From: Sphagnum compactum
Taxonomy: Eukaryota > Bryophyta > Sphagnopsida > Sphagnales
Direction of reading: 5' to 3'
Length of the DNA stretch: 64,000 nt
Assembly: GCA_965153455.1 (NCBI GenBank)
Contig: OZ234503.1
Span: forward strand, 7,408,157 to 7,472,156
In this document: positions 20,711 through 32,829 of the stretch, piece by piece
How positions within the stretch are numbered: the stretch's first letter is position 1
How the letters are laid out: each line of letters opens with the position of its first letter
The notes under the pieces: model-generated
What the model was told of the DNA's origin: nothing
Database searches by the model: none
What the model saw: only the letters and a program-made list of their open reading frames with translations
Program-made: the position numbers and the translations under genes

Positions 20711-23600
20711 GACCATCTCTCCACTATCTCACATCCCATATCCTGCATGAGGTAATGATGCACTTCCTTCCAATTTTTCTCTGCGAAAATTTCTAGGCTT
20801 CTTGCAGGCTATGTATATCATGTTTTTGGCGTGTGGAACCCCTCCTTTAAAGTTTTCTTTTTTTCTTGGGCGGATTTGAGCTTTGTGTTGCTCAAAGATG
20901 TGTTGAAGACATTGCCATCACTATGATGCATCATCCTTAGATCTGTCATTTGCTACCTACTACAAGGGCAGTCAATAGGTTTCAAGTTTACTGTCAGGAA
21001 ATTGAACAACTGTATTGGAACACCTTGTATTGCTTGGTGCTCTAGCAGTCTTTATGGAGGACACCATTTTTAGTTTGAAAAATAGGTTCATTTCCAGTTG
21101 GCTTTAAAAATAAGCTTTGGCTGTTTGAATGATTGCTTTCAGTTCATTATGTCTTTTTACTCTAGTTTGAGATTTTGAAAAACAAATGAATGTTTTTTGA
21201 AACTTCAACCCTAGTTTTTAGGAGTCAATTCAACCAGTTCCGAAAACTTCACCTTTTGGATCATATTCCATTTTTTCTATTGTGTTTGAAGTAATTGTGT
21301 ACATGTGTTTTGGGAACCAAGAGAAATAGTTGAAATATCCCATTGAGTACACAAGGCCATGACAAATTCACATGAGGAGGTCATCATGCTTCAAATGAGT
21401 TTGAAAGATTTTCCTACATCATATCCTCAACAGAAGTTGTGTAATGTGGATATCATATTGCAATCTTGCACCCAAAAATCACAATGTGAAGGAATTTTGC
21501 AAATGAAAATTGTTGTGTTAATAGCCTTGTAGAACACCCACTATTGGATAGATGGGCTAGTAACTATAGACTTCATAATTTAGGTTATTTCAAATTTCTT
21601 GTGTTAATGAGAACCTTGCATGACCCATCATTTCACAGGTCAGCTAAATTCAAAAAATAGATAAATCTGAAGCCTTCATTGATTTATGCTATCGCTTAAA
21701 TTTATTTTGTGTTATCAACTATTTTATACAATTCTATATATTTCAAATTTTTTTTTTGAGCTTGGGAGGTTTTCATATCAGCAAATATGCTGGAATTTCA
21801 TTTCTAGTGTTTTAAAATGGTGATCCACCTCATTGTTGGATGTTTTAATTTTCTTGCACAAAACAACATGTATGTCACTTTGTATTTAATTTAGCATCAA
21901 AGAGCTCTTGAAAAGATGTGGGATGGCCATTGTTGCTATTGAGAACACATGGTATGATGACCACAATGTGATTATTTCCCCTAAAACTCCGTTTCCCTGA
22001 AACATTATTTCTTAATATATCTAATTAGTTGCTCCCCTCACCAACAATTGAAATTCATTAAACCTGCGTTCACTCAAAAAAGAAAAGTTAAACATGTGTT
22101 CAACTTCTACAAGTTCCTAATTTGGATTCGATGCTTAATTTGTAATCATGCATTTTCATACCATGCTCTGCTCATTGACACTTTTGTTTAGTTTATATCA
22201 CATTTTCATAATTGCAAGAAAAATGTGATACATGATGTGTTCCAAGTGTGCTTACAAGATTTGTAAAACCCCAAACGTAAACACCACCCTCTATCTAAGC
22301 CAATCTACAGCAATGGCTTCAGTGCCTGATTGAAATCGGGATTTCAATGACTTTTTTCTGATTATGTTCCTTGAAGCGGCCTAGCCAACTTCATGATTTA
22401 GTCCAACCATTGCTCTTGGTGGTGTAACACAAAGGTAGAATCTAAATATTTATGTAATTGTAATTGTTTGAACATAATTTTGAAGACATATTATTGTATT
22501 TTTAGACACCCAATGTTGGGAGCTAGTGACCTAATTTGAATGTAGTGGTTACTAACCATTGCCATTCATGCATGCTAATGGTGATGGTCTTATAGTTTGT
22601 GAATGGAAATCACAATGATATGAACATAGTAGTTATTATTTTGTTTGTTTTGGCTGAAATTGACATAAGGATTAATTTCACGATGTCACTGTGGAATTTT
22701 TGTTTACAAGAACACTCATATCTTTACAAGAACATTCCCCTCTTTCTTTTGCACATCAATTCATGAAAAAAATCCATTGATTGGAACCTTCGTATTTTGT
22801 TTGAAATAATCTAGTATTGATTATGATGAAAGCTAATCTACGTTCACAAAATTCAACGGATTCTGTAAATGTAGTCATATAACTTTCTTAATGAAATTCT
22901 ATAAATAGACTAATTCTTTCATAGTCACGGAAAGTCTGGACCCAAAATAAGTGGGATATACTTGTTAAAAAAATTTGCTATTTCAGAATAGATTTGCAAC
23001 ACATGACCATACAGAATAAATACTTAAGTGATTCTCACCATTCACTATTCCTCATTACTAAATTCCTTCATACACTTCAAAGGTGAGAAGTGTTTGCATA
23101 GGAGAGAGAAGAGAATCATCTATGATTCAAAACTCTACTTTGGAGTTCTACTCCCAAAGTAGAGCTTCATACTGCCAATCATTCTCAAGAATCAATGCAG
23201 TCGTCATATGCAGCCATGTGAACTTTTGAGATAATTGGTTATTGAGATAATCAATTACTGCGGGGAGATCATCAGAAGATAATCAACTTTTCCATCCCCT
23301 ATAGCAATATAAGAGCCAGAATCAAAAGCTAAAATGTAATTCATACAAACAATCAAGAATGTTCCAGGATCGCAGCCACTGGCAATGTCAATTCTGCCAT
23401 TCCTAGCCTGCATATTCTATAATGCTAGTAGTTCTGCCCAGCAAGCAGTTGCCTTGGACAATTTCTGAGATCTCCTTTTGTAAGTTTGCACCTCTGCTAA
23501 TGAGGTTTTGCATAAGACGTTTCCATGAAGCTATTCTGAACTGCATAGTCTTCAAGGTCTGTCCAAGATTCTAATGTAAGTAAGTCCTGTTTAAGGTGGT
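20711..23600. other. Intergenic DNA, no gene recognised
   Basis: This region holds the 3' flank of the membrane-protein gene and ordinary non-coding sequence. There is no long frame, repeat family or RNA gene that I can support. Confidence 0.5.
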
Positions 23601-23621
23601 CTCTCAACATGCCTGTGACCA

Positions 23622-25144
23622 TCACTGTTGTTCAGACTTCTCTGCACATTTTGGTTTTGGTTTCGTTCTTGTTTTGTGTTCAATAGGGTTGGTTTTCCTC
23701 TTATTGATGTTTGCTAATATGTACTGACAACATCTCCATTTTTCTGAGATGTTGCTGATATGTAAGTACTGAGAACTTCTCCAGATTGCTGATATGTTGC
23801 TTGGGTCAGAATGCAATCCTGATTGCACAATGCATGATGTTTGTCTTGATGAAAGGAACATCTGCAAGACTGAATTTCTATGCTACAGATTGAAGTCTTT
23901 AGCAGTATAGGACTCACACTGTTCTGAAAAAATTGGTTTGCTTATCATCTGCATGGCACCAGTGTACATGGTATAGGTTCATAAGCTTCCATAAACTGAA
24001 CAGTGGTCATTTTGGAAATACCTTGGGGACCTTGAATGGTAAAGAAAATCTTATTTTGTGATGTCTGTAGATTGTTCAGATGGAGAGAGCTCATCAGCAT
24101 TATGCTCTGGGAGCTTTGACACACAGCTGATTCTGCAGCTGAGGGCTGCACATAATGGACCTCATTGTGGCCTGGTCTCATGTATGCATTCATGATGAGA
24201 ACTGGAGAAGGAGGTCTTCTGCTTGTGTTTGCAAGATTGGTCAGTCACATCATATTGCTCTCTCATCTTGGAAGTTTGGTCAAAATCATGCTCCACAATG
24301 TCTGCAGAGTCAATGGGTGTCAAAGACAGAGAAAGATACATGTCCCCTGAAAGAAACAGGCATAAGGATCAAAAAATTTCTCCTTGAAGCTATGATTTTG
24401 AGTCAAGCTAGCATGAAGGTTGAGTACCAGGGGTGGAGCCAACCCTTTGAGCTTTACAGTTTCTGTAGAACCTATTTCCAGAAAAAAATTGCACTGTAAA
24501 TTTTTAGGTGGATATGGCAGATCATTATTCTGTACGGCTTCTTGACTTGCTGCTGCTTGTGCAAACCAAAGGCTATGAGAATGCATTAGATACATGATGT
24601 CAGAATGGGTGATGCACCAAGGTCAGGTGCCTCTCTTTCTTCTTTATTCTTGACTTCTACATGCCAGAACTGGGTTGCCTCAGAAATAGACTTGGTTCAA
24701 TAGAGACAAAGGTAGCTGTGTGAGCCATTATGAAAGCTAACATGAGGAGTCTTCTTGTTGTCATCAAAAGGTGAGATACACTGTAAATTGTATATAAAAT
24801 CAAAAACTGAGCAATTGTGAATGAAGGCTAGATTTGTTTTATGTGGGATGGAAGCAGGAATTACTTGGAATTCGTCATGATGCATGAAACCTTGGTTGTG
24901 GTAAAGGTTTTTCTTCTATCAAACAAAAATTTATCTCCTTCCTTCTGAATTCCACTGCTGGGTGTTGTAGTAGCATGCCAAAATTGATAGTGTCAGTCCA
25001 AAGTAGTTGCTGATTTGGTTGGGTTAGTAGGAACCACTGTATCCAGTTCCTGTGATCAGTTAATCCTGAACTTTTGTGTTGGGATTCTAATGAGGACTTG
25101 TGCAGTCGATTCTCACCTGATTCCATTCTGAAGTTGCTCCTCAC
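23622..25144 (-). pseudogene. Series of minus-strand coding-like fragments, unrecognised
   Basis: Four minus-strand frames of 80-90 codons follow each other: 25144-24875, 24595-24320, 24193-23945 and 23917-23622. Their composition is protein-like, rich in Ser, Gln, His and Asn. Examples are LWFAQAAASQEAVQ, NDLPYPPKNLQC, GLAPPLVLNLHASLTQ and FTIQGPQGISKM. They are broken by stops, and no splice-consistent model was found. They look like pieces of one regulatory-type, low-complexity protein gene (a transcription-factor tail would fit). I could not name the family, and a dead or partial copy seems most likely. Confidence 0.35.
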
Positions 25145-25149
25145 CAGTA

Positions 25150-25655
25150 CTCACCGATGCCCCTTGGAGCCAAGGTTGATCCCCTCAATCTGCAAAATAA
25201 ACCTTGCCTCATAGGCAACTTGCCTATTTGGTAAAAAATTGGACATCACAGAGAGGAATGTCTATTTTTCCACATTGTTAGGAGATCATATCAAGATGCT
25301 TTTCAAGAATTAATTCGCCTCTTGCTGGGTGGAGGCTTTGAAATTTGAGATGGTAATCTATATGCCTAATAGTCCTTCTCAACTCTTTTGACATTTCAAA
25401 CACTGTGTGATCAAAGTACTTCCATCAGAATAGCCAGTCCATTATCTGCCAAAGATATCACGGAAGCATCATGGGGACTCCATGGTTCTTTGCAAGAGGT
25501 AATGTTACAGCTCTAATTTCGTAGTACAACATATGTGCTACTAGAAAAATCCAGGACACGCTGAGTTTATTTTCTTAAATTTGTACACAATATCATGAAA
25601 ATTTATTGATTGGAAACCCAGTGGAAGATCTGGGGATTGACTTGTCCAGCTCTTC
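25150..25655. other. Intergenic DNA, no gene recognised
   Basis: Short stretch between the unrecognised fragments and the next gene's 3' end. I see nothing in it. Confidence 0.5.
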
Positions 25656-25657
25656 AC

Positions 25658-27377
25658 CTAGATTACTACAATTTCCAAACACTCTAAGTCCTCATTGTCA
25701 TCCTGTATATCACCAGGTGATTTCAGAAACAGCCCTCCCAAATCTAGCCGCGGATCAATGTCAATCTCGTAATAAAGCTTTCTCCTGGTGAAAAAAGCAG
25801 CTAAGGAGGTGGAAATAGCAGCGAAGGCATAGGGACCCCGTTCTTTATGCACAATCGATAAATATTTACCTGTGGAATCATACTGGGCATGAATAGCCCT
25901 GAACGCAAAGGCCCTCACCTTGTTACCTGGGACCTTGAACTTGAATAAGGTTTTCTTAGTTGCCAAGACGCTGAGATTTCCCCCCATAGGTGGTCCGCCA
26001 ACAGGCGATAAAGTAGTAACATCAGCTCCTACAGCACCCGAGTGTGAATCAACTGATGCCAAAGTCACCTCCTTCGCTTCAAGGATCTCATAAATCACCC
26101 AGAGGTCTCGATTACTGCAAATTACAAGCAATTCCATTCAAGACAGTGACCCAGCTCCAATGCTCTGTGCACAAATCACTCATATAAAAGCATTGGTCTA
26201 CTCATACACATGTTACATCCTAACTTTCTCCAATCCTTTTCACTTGTTCAATCTGATTATTGAAGCCTATGTCAAGGAAAGATTGTGTGGGCATTAGAAT
26301 GTTATGCCGTTTGTGGGTATGTTGATCGGGTAAGTTTCTTGTGTGTGGACAAACCCAATTGTGACTTCACCTCTCCACCTAAAGATTCCAGTGATGCCTA
26401 GTGCCATCATTAGAATGCAGGTCTCGACCCCCTCGAAAGTGAAGAAACAACCACAATAATAACACCAAACACAAAATTTGACATCGAAAAGATCATTTGG
26501 TTGCTCTAAATTAGAACCTCCGGATGAGAGGATGCAACAAGATCATGTTGTTATCTCGTGTGGAAGTCAGGGAGCTTGCCTCTCGCTGAAAAATTTGAAA
26601 ACGCCACGGCTTGGTTCGGACCAGTGCTTGAATTTCTTCAGCTTATCAACGTCCGGCTTCCATTGTTCGCAGCCTATATACTCCGTAAGTTTTGCCCTGT
26701 TCACACCCGTGGTTTGGAAACATTTTAAGTTGCATTCCAAGTCTTTGACACCACCAAGGTCAAACTTTGCAGCAGCACCAAAGATACGGACGCTAGACTG
26801 CAGTGAAGCCCTGCACTTGACTACGTGCTGGATACCAATCCCCGGAGTATCCCGTTTGATTAGAGGGTTACCTGCAATCACCAAAACCGAACAATTAGCA
26901 TCCATAGAAGGTGTCTCAATTACTGCTGCAGCTGAGAATATCTTCTTAAAGCCTAGGTTATGTTGTCCGCCCACATGGATAGTCCAAAAAATCGAATGAT
27001 GAAGTTTAAGCAAGGCAGCGAAAGATCGTCGCAACAATGTATAATTTCGATTTCTTCAACGGCAATTGTTGATAACCAACTTGACTAAAGAAGAGTCGGT
27101 GAAATTTGCAACATTCGCCAACGAACTCACACGAATCCTTACTCTGATTTGATTCCAAATCTTTGAGCACCTGACGAAAAACTTCGACAGTGGTCTGGGA
27201 TTCGTTGGTTCCAACGAATCCCAGATCGACCATGGAGCCAACTTTGTAAAGGATGGGCTTCGAGCCGTTCGTCTTAGTCAAAACATCCAGGAGTTGAACG
27301 CTACTCTCAGAAGTGAAAGGGCCCACGGCAAAAGCTTGGTGGTTTTTGTAGAGGTACTTCTGCCATGAATCAGCCAT
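25658..27377 (-). CDS. Multi-exon gene of unknown family, weakly gasdermin-like beta-rich protein
   Basis: The ATG is at 27377 (MADSWQKYLYKNHQAF). Earlier in-frame start triplets are not ATG. Exon A ends at 27143 (CAGA|GTAAGG) or 27131 (TCGT|GTGAGT), and both fit the phase of exon B, which starts at 26871 after GATTGCAG. Exon B encodes NPLIKRDTPGIG..., SSVRIFGAAAKFDLGGVKDL and KLTEYIGCEQWKPDVDKLKKF. Its donor (about 26600-26560) is not resolved. The last exon starts near 26119 after TTTGCAG, encodes NRDLWVIYEILEAKEVTLAS, GNLSVLATKK and FKFKVPGNKVRAFAFR, and stops at 25658. A helix-turn after the D-L spacing, then a DLWVIYEIL strand, KEVTL, a Gly/Ser-rich turn, and a closing strand ending KVRAFAF recall the core of gasdermin N-domains. 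That likeness is by eye and weak. No catalytic motif or signal peptide is present. Function is unknown. Confidence 0.5.
27194..27225. other. Perfect 15-bp hairpin inside exon A
   Basis: TCTGGGATTCGTTGG and CCAACGAATCCCAGA flank a two-base loop. The stem can be extended by three more pairs including wobbles. It lies in the coding sequence for LGFVGTNESQTT. Confidence 0.8.
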
Positions 27378-28015
27378 TCCGTGAGTGAGCACCTCTGCTA
27401 GGAGCTTAGGTGATGGTAGAGAGAACGGAAATCCTCGGAGGAAGAGTGCGGATGTGAACGTGGACACTCGAGAGAAGTAGCAGATAGATAGTAATAGATT
27501 TGGTGTATAACTTCCGAAAGAAGAGAAAGGAATGGCAGGCTTATTGGAGGTCAAACATCCGCAGCAAAATATACGAGAGGTTTCCTTATGTCAGGTAGGC
27601 TACGCCACTGTCCAATATCTTATACGTACTGCAACTTGCTTCACGTGCTTTCGTTCAGATGATGGAAGGCATTCGGTTACTATCCTCACACACAGACATC
27701 TAGTTTTGAATTGTTCAGACCAGGGACGGAGCCTGAAATTATAGCCGTAAGCCTTTCAGTACTCCGAGGTCTTTACGCTCGACACTGGAATCTAGCCCGC
27801 GCTTAGCTACTCGCAGGATTTACGCGGCATTGCACCGTCCGTTCCATAATGAAGGGTTGGCACAAGGCAGCTCCTAGGGCATTACTTACCACACGTTATT
27901 CCCCTCTGAGTTCCTGTGTGTATCACATCGGCATTGTAGCCCTGACTTTTGCTTTAGTCCATTACTACCATTTATTTAGCGTACCCAATGGCCTAGCTTC
28001 CAGATCGAAAACTGA
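27378..28015. other. Intergenic DNA, no gene recognised
   Basis: This is the 5' flank of the minus-strand gene. Base composition is balanced and unlike the AT-rich DNA further left. No ORF or repeat was found. Confidence 0.45.
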
Positions 28016-28019
28016 CGAT

Positions 28020-29235
28020 CATTGACAAATTGTGGGAATCCTTGTGTCCATAGATGGTACAGATTACTAGGCTCTCCCTCCATTAAGGCCAATGAAGGGG
28101 TTTGTGTGCGTCCTCAACAGATTTTCTATGTGCCCTTTGGAGCCACCATCAGCCCCCTACTTTCTTTTGGCTCGGTCATAGCAAATCATGTAACCAATGG
28201 CCTTCCAGATGTGAAACTAAGGGAATCATTGACAAAAGGTGTGTCCAGAAGAATCATACATGGTGTGGTTTATTTGGCACTCCATCCAGAAAGGCAGCCA
28301 TAGTGGTGGTTCATGATCTGGAAACAGATGCACTGCTGGAAATTTGAGAGTGTAGGTGGAGCGCACCTTCTAAAAGTGGAATCTGACATCCACTACAAGT
28401 CAGTGCCTTCCGATTTCAAGAGCACAAACCTACTTTTCGGTGTGTGCGTTCCGTTTTTTAAGGCCCTCGACCGACGGCATTATTAGCTCAGCTTCCATCT
28501 TGTGCAGGCCCCTCTTCTGGTAATGCCTTCGACCTAGGGCTTTACCCTACACTAATGGAATTGTTGACAAAATGTGACAACTTGTGTGTCCAGAAGAATC
28601 ATACATGGTGCAGTTTATTTGGCCCTCCATCCATTAAGGCAGATGGAATGGCTCATAATCTGGAACCTAAGCAAATCATTGACAAAATGTGACAGCCCGT
28701 GTGTGTAGAAGAATCGTACGGGTGCAGTTTATTTGGCTCTCCATCCAGTAAGGCAGATGGAATGGCTCATAATCTGGAAACTAAGCAAACTGTTGACAAA
28801 ATGTGACAGCCCGTGTGTGTAGAAGAATCGTACGGGTGCAGTTTATTTGGCTCTCCATCCAGTAAGGCAGATGGAGTGGCTCATAATCTGGAAACTAAGC
28901 AAACCGTTGACAAAATGTGACAGCCCATGTGTGTAGAAGAATCATACGGGTGCAGTTTAATTGGCTCTCCATCCAGTAAGGCAGATGGAGTGGCTCATAA
29001 TCTGGAAACTAAGCAAATTGTTGACAAAATGTGACAGCCCGTGTGTCCAGAAGAATCCTATAATATGGTGCAGTTTGTTTGGCTCTCCAACCAGTATGGC
29101 AGATGAAATGCTCATGATATGGAATCTAATGGAACCGTTGACAAAATGTGACAACCCATGTGTAGAAGAATCATAAATGGTGCGGTTTATTTGGCTTTCC
29201 ATCCAGTAAGGCAGATGGAGTGGTTTGTGTACCCT
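28020..29235 (+). repeat. 114-bp tandem satellite array
   Basis: The landmark GACAAAATGTGAC recurs at 28565, 28681, 28795, 28909, 29023 and 29140, a period of 114-117 bp. Each unit carries GTGTAGAAGAATC, TGCAGTTTATTTGGCTCTCC, ATCCAGTAAGGCAGATGGA and CTCATAATCTGGAAACTAAGC. Units from 28681 to 29023 are nearly identical. Units at 28195 and 28020 are diverged, and about 230 bp of other sequence interrupts the array at 28330-28560. Frames across it are incidental. Confidence 0.9.
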
Positions 29236-29239
29236 CTGA

Positions 29240-30318
29240 AACATGCATTTCCTAACAAGCAGACTCCGGATGAGCTGGAGAATGAGGATGTTCTTCATTC
29301 TTCTCAAAGATTTTCAAACTAGGTCATACAGGAGTACAGATTTTGATTGAGATTCGTGTCCTTTCATCAATTAGATGGCCAAAGTGAACCCAGCAGCACA
29401 TCATGCAGGATGGATGTCATATGGACAGCAAACACTTTTTCATTGTATTCCTATCCCACTATGTACTAACCATCTACATGTAAAGACCCTGGCATGCATT
29501 TTGAGGATGTCCTCATCAGTGGGTCTTACCTGACATGGAGTCATGGCTTTAATTTAACTCCTAAGGTAGATTATATAATAGCAACAATGTAAAAGAAAAT
29601 GTGCCTTTTAAAAAAATGTCCGTGTGAAAACGAAATGTGCCTTTGCATTTCAAAAAAATGCATGGAGCCAGAGGATAAATTAATAATTGTTGCACCTGAG
29701 GTATGTAACTTTGTGTATGACAATGCAAAATCTTGATCTCCAAGTTTGGTTTATGTTGACTTGCTTTGACTCAAGACATGTGACACCTGAGACTGCATGT
29801 TGTTGTCCAATTGAAAATATATCATTGTCTAAAAACACATCTTCTGAATGGTAAAATCCTTCTTTTTCCCTCAAAAGCACTTCAAGCCTAAAGGTTTATG
29901 GTCTTGTCCATGTTGAATGACTTCATAGGTTCATGGAACTCTCTAGTTCATGGTTTATTGTCATAAATTGTGAGGACATGCCCAATTACATGGAACAAGA
30001 AAACTTGGTGATAGAAGACATTTGAGTCACATAGAGGGCATTAGTCAAAATGTGGTAAACTTAACCAAGCGTACAACCATTGATATCAAAGCCCTAGCTA
30101 GCATAGTTTATAGGTGAAGAGGGGATTGAACCAACTAGAGTTAGTTAAAAGAAAAGAATTTCAAAACCATTTTTAAAAAGTCGTCTCAAGACATGCATGT
30201 GTGAATGTCCAAACTACATTCAAGATCTTGAAAAACAATGTTTCCACAATTATAAAACTTGTTTCTATAGATACCTTGCCATTATGACTTTGTCACATTG
30301 CAATTTGTTTGTGTGCAG
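29240..30318. other. Intergenic DNA, no gene recognised
   Basis: AT-rich flank between the satellite and the CHAT gene. If the CHAT gene once had upstream exons, none is identifiable here. Confidence 0.45.
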
Positions 30319-31684
30319 CTACTAAGTGATGTTCCATTTGCCGCCCTACGAAAGCCTGATTCTCTTGTTGGAGAAGGCTACCTTATTCAAAGCCATACCA
30401 TCAGTGTTACACCATCATTGAGGTTCCTTCAACAATGTAGCGAACGATTGAAAGAAGTGGATCAAGATGTCCTACCTGATACAAGCGTTGGTACTATAGT
30501 TGCAGTTGGAGACCCAGCATACAAAAATCTTCAAATGCGTCTCAAGAAGACTGGTGAAGAGGTGGAGGTCATTGAAGAGTTGTTTGGTAAGGAACATGTG
30601 GTGAAATTGATGGGACCTAAAGCAACTCCATCTGAAGTTTTGAAATGGGCAAAATATCCATCAGAGAGTGGTGTTAAGCAGGTGGTTTTCCACATAGCAG
30701 CACATGGCATTGGTCAAGATGACAACGAAAACGTCAAGAAGGGTGCCATTATATATTGGCTTCACCTCCCTCACCATTTCAACAAAACTATGGTAAGCTT
30801 GGAATCTCCACATTTTTAGTGACATCAAAGGCTAACATGCTAACACTTTTTTACATGTATATGGTTGGTTGCCGCACACAAATAGATTATCATATATTTA
30901 TTAATAAGAGAATTGTGAAAATAAAATGTGCAATGGTACTATGGATGTCAATTGGGTATGGCTACTCTATGTAATTCTATCTTTCCCTGAGGTCCAACAA
31001 CATGAACTATCAAAAGTTGAACAATTTACCTCCAATTTTGAATCTAAAAGGTTTTATTCCATGAACAGAGACTACAAGGCAAGGAGCATCGGTTAAATCT
31101 CAAGATGATGCGATTTGTGATTATGACAATGTCGATGATGAAGTTAAAGTGCGAAAATTGTCCTTGAAGAACAAAATGGTGGATGTTCATGAAGAAGCTC
31201 AAATATCAAATCATGGTGAAATGCAAGGGAGGCACAACAAAGTTCTTGTCCCAATCTCAAAATATGAAGATGGCATACTTAAATCAGAAGACATTAGTGG
31301 ATGTGGATTTGAATGGAGAGCTCACATGGTGGTTCTAAGTGCATGTGACACTGCAAAGGGAAAATCATGGCAGAGGGAGTTTTGAACTTGCCTCGAGCTT
31401 TAATGATTGCAGGGGTTCCTTGTGTTGTTGTCTCACAATGGAAAGTGGATGATTCATCTACTTGTGATTTGATGAAAGGCTTTTATCAAGAACTGAGGAG
31501 TGGAAAGGATGTATCTTCATCTTTGCGTGCCACCATGCTTCAAATGCTTAAGGCTAAGTGCAAAGTTTATGGATGGGCCCCCTTTGTTGTTTATGGTTTG
31601 CCTACAATACGTCTTCCTACAAAATTGCAAGTTGGAAACTCTTCATGTATGATTCATGACTTTGGGACATCAAATCACACATAA
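30319..31684 (+). pseudogene. CHAT-domain (caspase-like) gene, two exons, frameshifted
   Basis: CHAT domains are clan CD cysteine-peptidase-like modules. Exon 1 (30319-30792, after TGTGCAG and before GTAAGC) contains VPFAALRKPDSLVGEGYLI, VGDPAYKNLQ and the histidine motif VVFHIAAHG. Exon 2 (31071-31684, after AACAGAG) contains VVLSACDTAKGK with the catalytic-type Cys, then EGVLNLPRALMIAGVPCVVV, SQWKVDDSST and a normal C-terminus. The second exon is broken once: one A is missing from the A run at about 31358, between the CDTAKGK and the MAEG part. Both catalytic residues survive. No start codon or N-terminal exons (TPR or ankyrin in relatives) were found. An acidic/basic segment at 31080-31290 is a lineage insertion between the His and Cys halves. 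The gene is probably dead, or the break may be an assembly error in a homopolymer. Confidence 0.75.
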
Positions 31685-31689
31685 AAACA

Positions 31690-32660
31690 CAGGTGGGCCC
31701 AAATTGGCACCTTCCTTGAATTTTCTTTGCATTGAGTTATTGTGTACAGTTAGAGGACATTTGAATGTCTTACAAATGTAAAGGCATAGATCTCCAAATT
31801 ATTAGTTTATGTCAATTTATGCACTATATATGATCATGCCTACAAGATATTGTATATAAGCAAATCATGGTATAAAAGTGAAGGTGTCGAAACAAAATTA
31901 TTGATGTTAATTGAAATCCATGGAATGTTGTTTCAAAACATGTTGGTTCATTGGTTTATGGGTTGGTGGGTAGGTTCAATGATCTATGATTGAAACCAGT
32001 GGACTTGGATGTATGCCTTACCGAGGAAAAAACCACTACCATATCAAAGAGGAGGAGATGTTATAAATGGGCATTGCATTATTTTTTTAATTTTCTTATG
32101 TTTGTTAATGTTTCATGAATCATAAACATGAGGCCTTATGATTACTGAAAAACTATAAGTTATTCACTTTGTGTACATTTTTTATCCAATCCTCTTCATC
32201 TAACCGTTGGATTAAAATTAATTTTGACTCAAAATGAACTTTGAATTTAAAAATGTTGTTGTGCAAATTCTAAAAATTTTCATTTATGTTTAGGATAACC
32301 AAAGAATGCCGTCAAGATTTCAACTTACTGTGTACTATAATACCTATTATACATCAGCTTTTTTGAACAAAAGTGGCTCACCCTTAATGATCATCACTAC
32401 AACAATTTTAAACATCAACCACATGACATTTATGTTGAATGGAATGGAACACTATCTTTTGTAATTTTTGTGTCCTTTCATAGTTCAACTTCATATAGAA
32501 TCAATTAATGTTTCACACTTTGAGAACATAATTTGCAAAAAAAAATAAAAATCCTTGTCTAGGATTTGTTACATGTTACACATTGTATCATATCATTATT
32601 ACCCTTTGGCATAAACTTATTTATTTCAACATGACATATCACTGACATATAAACATGTGT
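31690..32660. other. Intergenic or intronic DNA
   Basis: AT-rich, with no gene recognised. It could be intron between the CHAT part and the ankyrin relic, but nothing proves they belong to one gene. Confidence 0.4.
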
Positions 32661-32671
32661 TGTTTAATTAG

Positions 32672-32820
32672 GCTTCATGTGGATATGTTGACATTGTTAA
32701 AAAATTTGTTAACAAAGGAACAAATGTCAATGCAAAAGGTGAGAATAGATAAATGCCTTTGTATTTAGCATGTGGAAACAACCATGATGGAGTCATTTGG
32801 ATACTATGCATGGTAGTCAA
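32672..32820 (+). pseudogene. Ankyrin-repeat relic
   Basis: After TTTAATTAG the sequence reads ASCGYVDIVKKFVNKGTNVNAKG. It then passes a stop (AGA TAA) and reads MPLYLACGNNHDGVIW, which is the second half of one ankyrin repeat followed by the start of another (PLxLAC..NHDGVI). CAAAAG|GTGAGA could be a real donor after the first part. Its nearness to the CHAT pseudogene suggests one former CHAT-ankyrin gene or a co-amplified cluster. Confidence 0.6.
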
Positions 32821-32829
32821 TCTCCTACT

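Noticed and set aside
28020-29235. Regularly spaced repeats that could be taken for a CRISPR array
   Set aside because: The whole 114-bp period is conserved, with no unique spacers, and the setting is a plant genome. It is a tandem satellite.
28957-29307. 116-codon minus-strand frame
   Set aside because: It is made of satellite units; repeats of the same peptide are a by-product of the 114-bp period, which is divisible by three.
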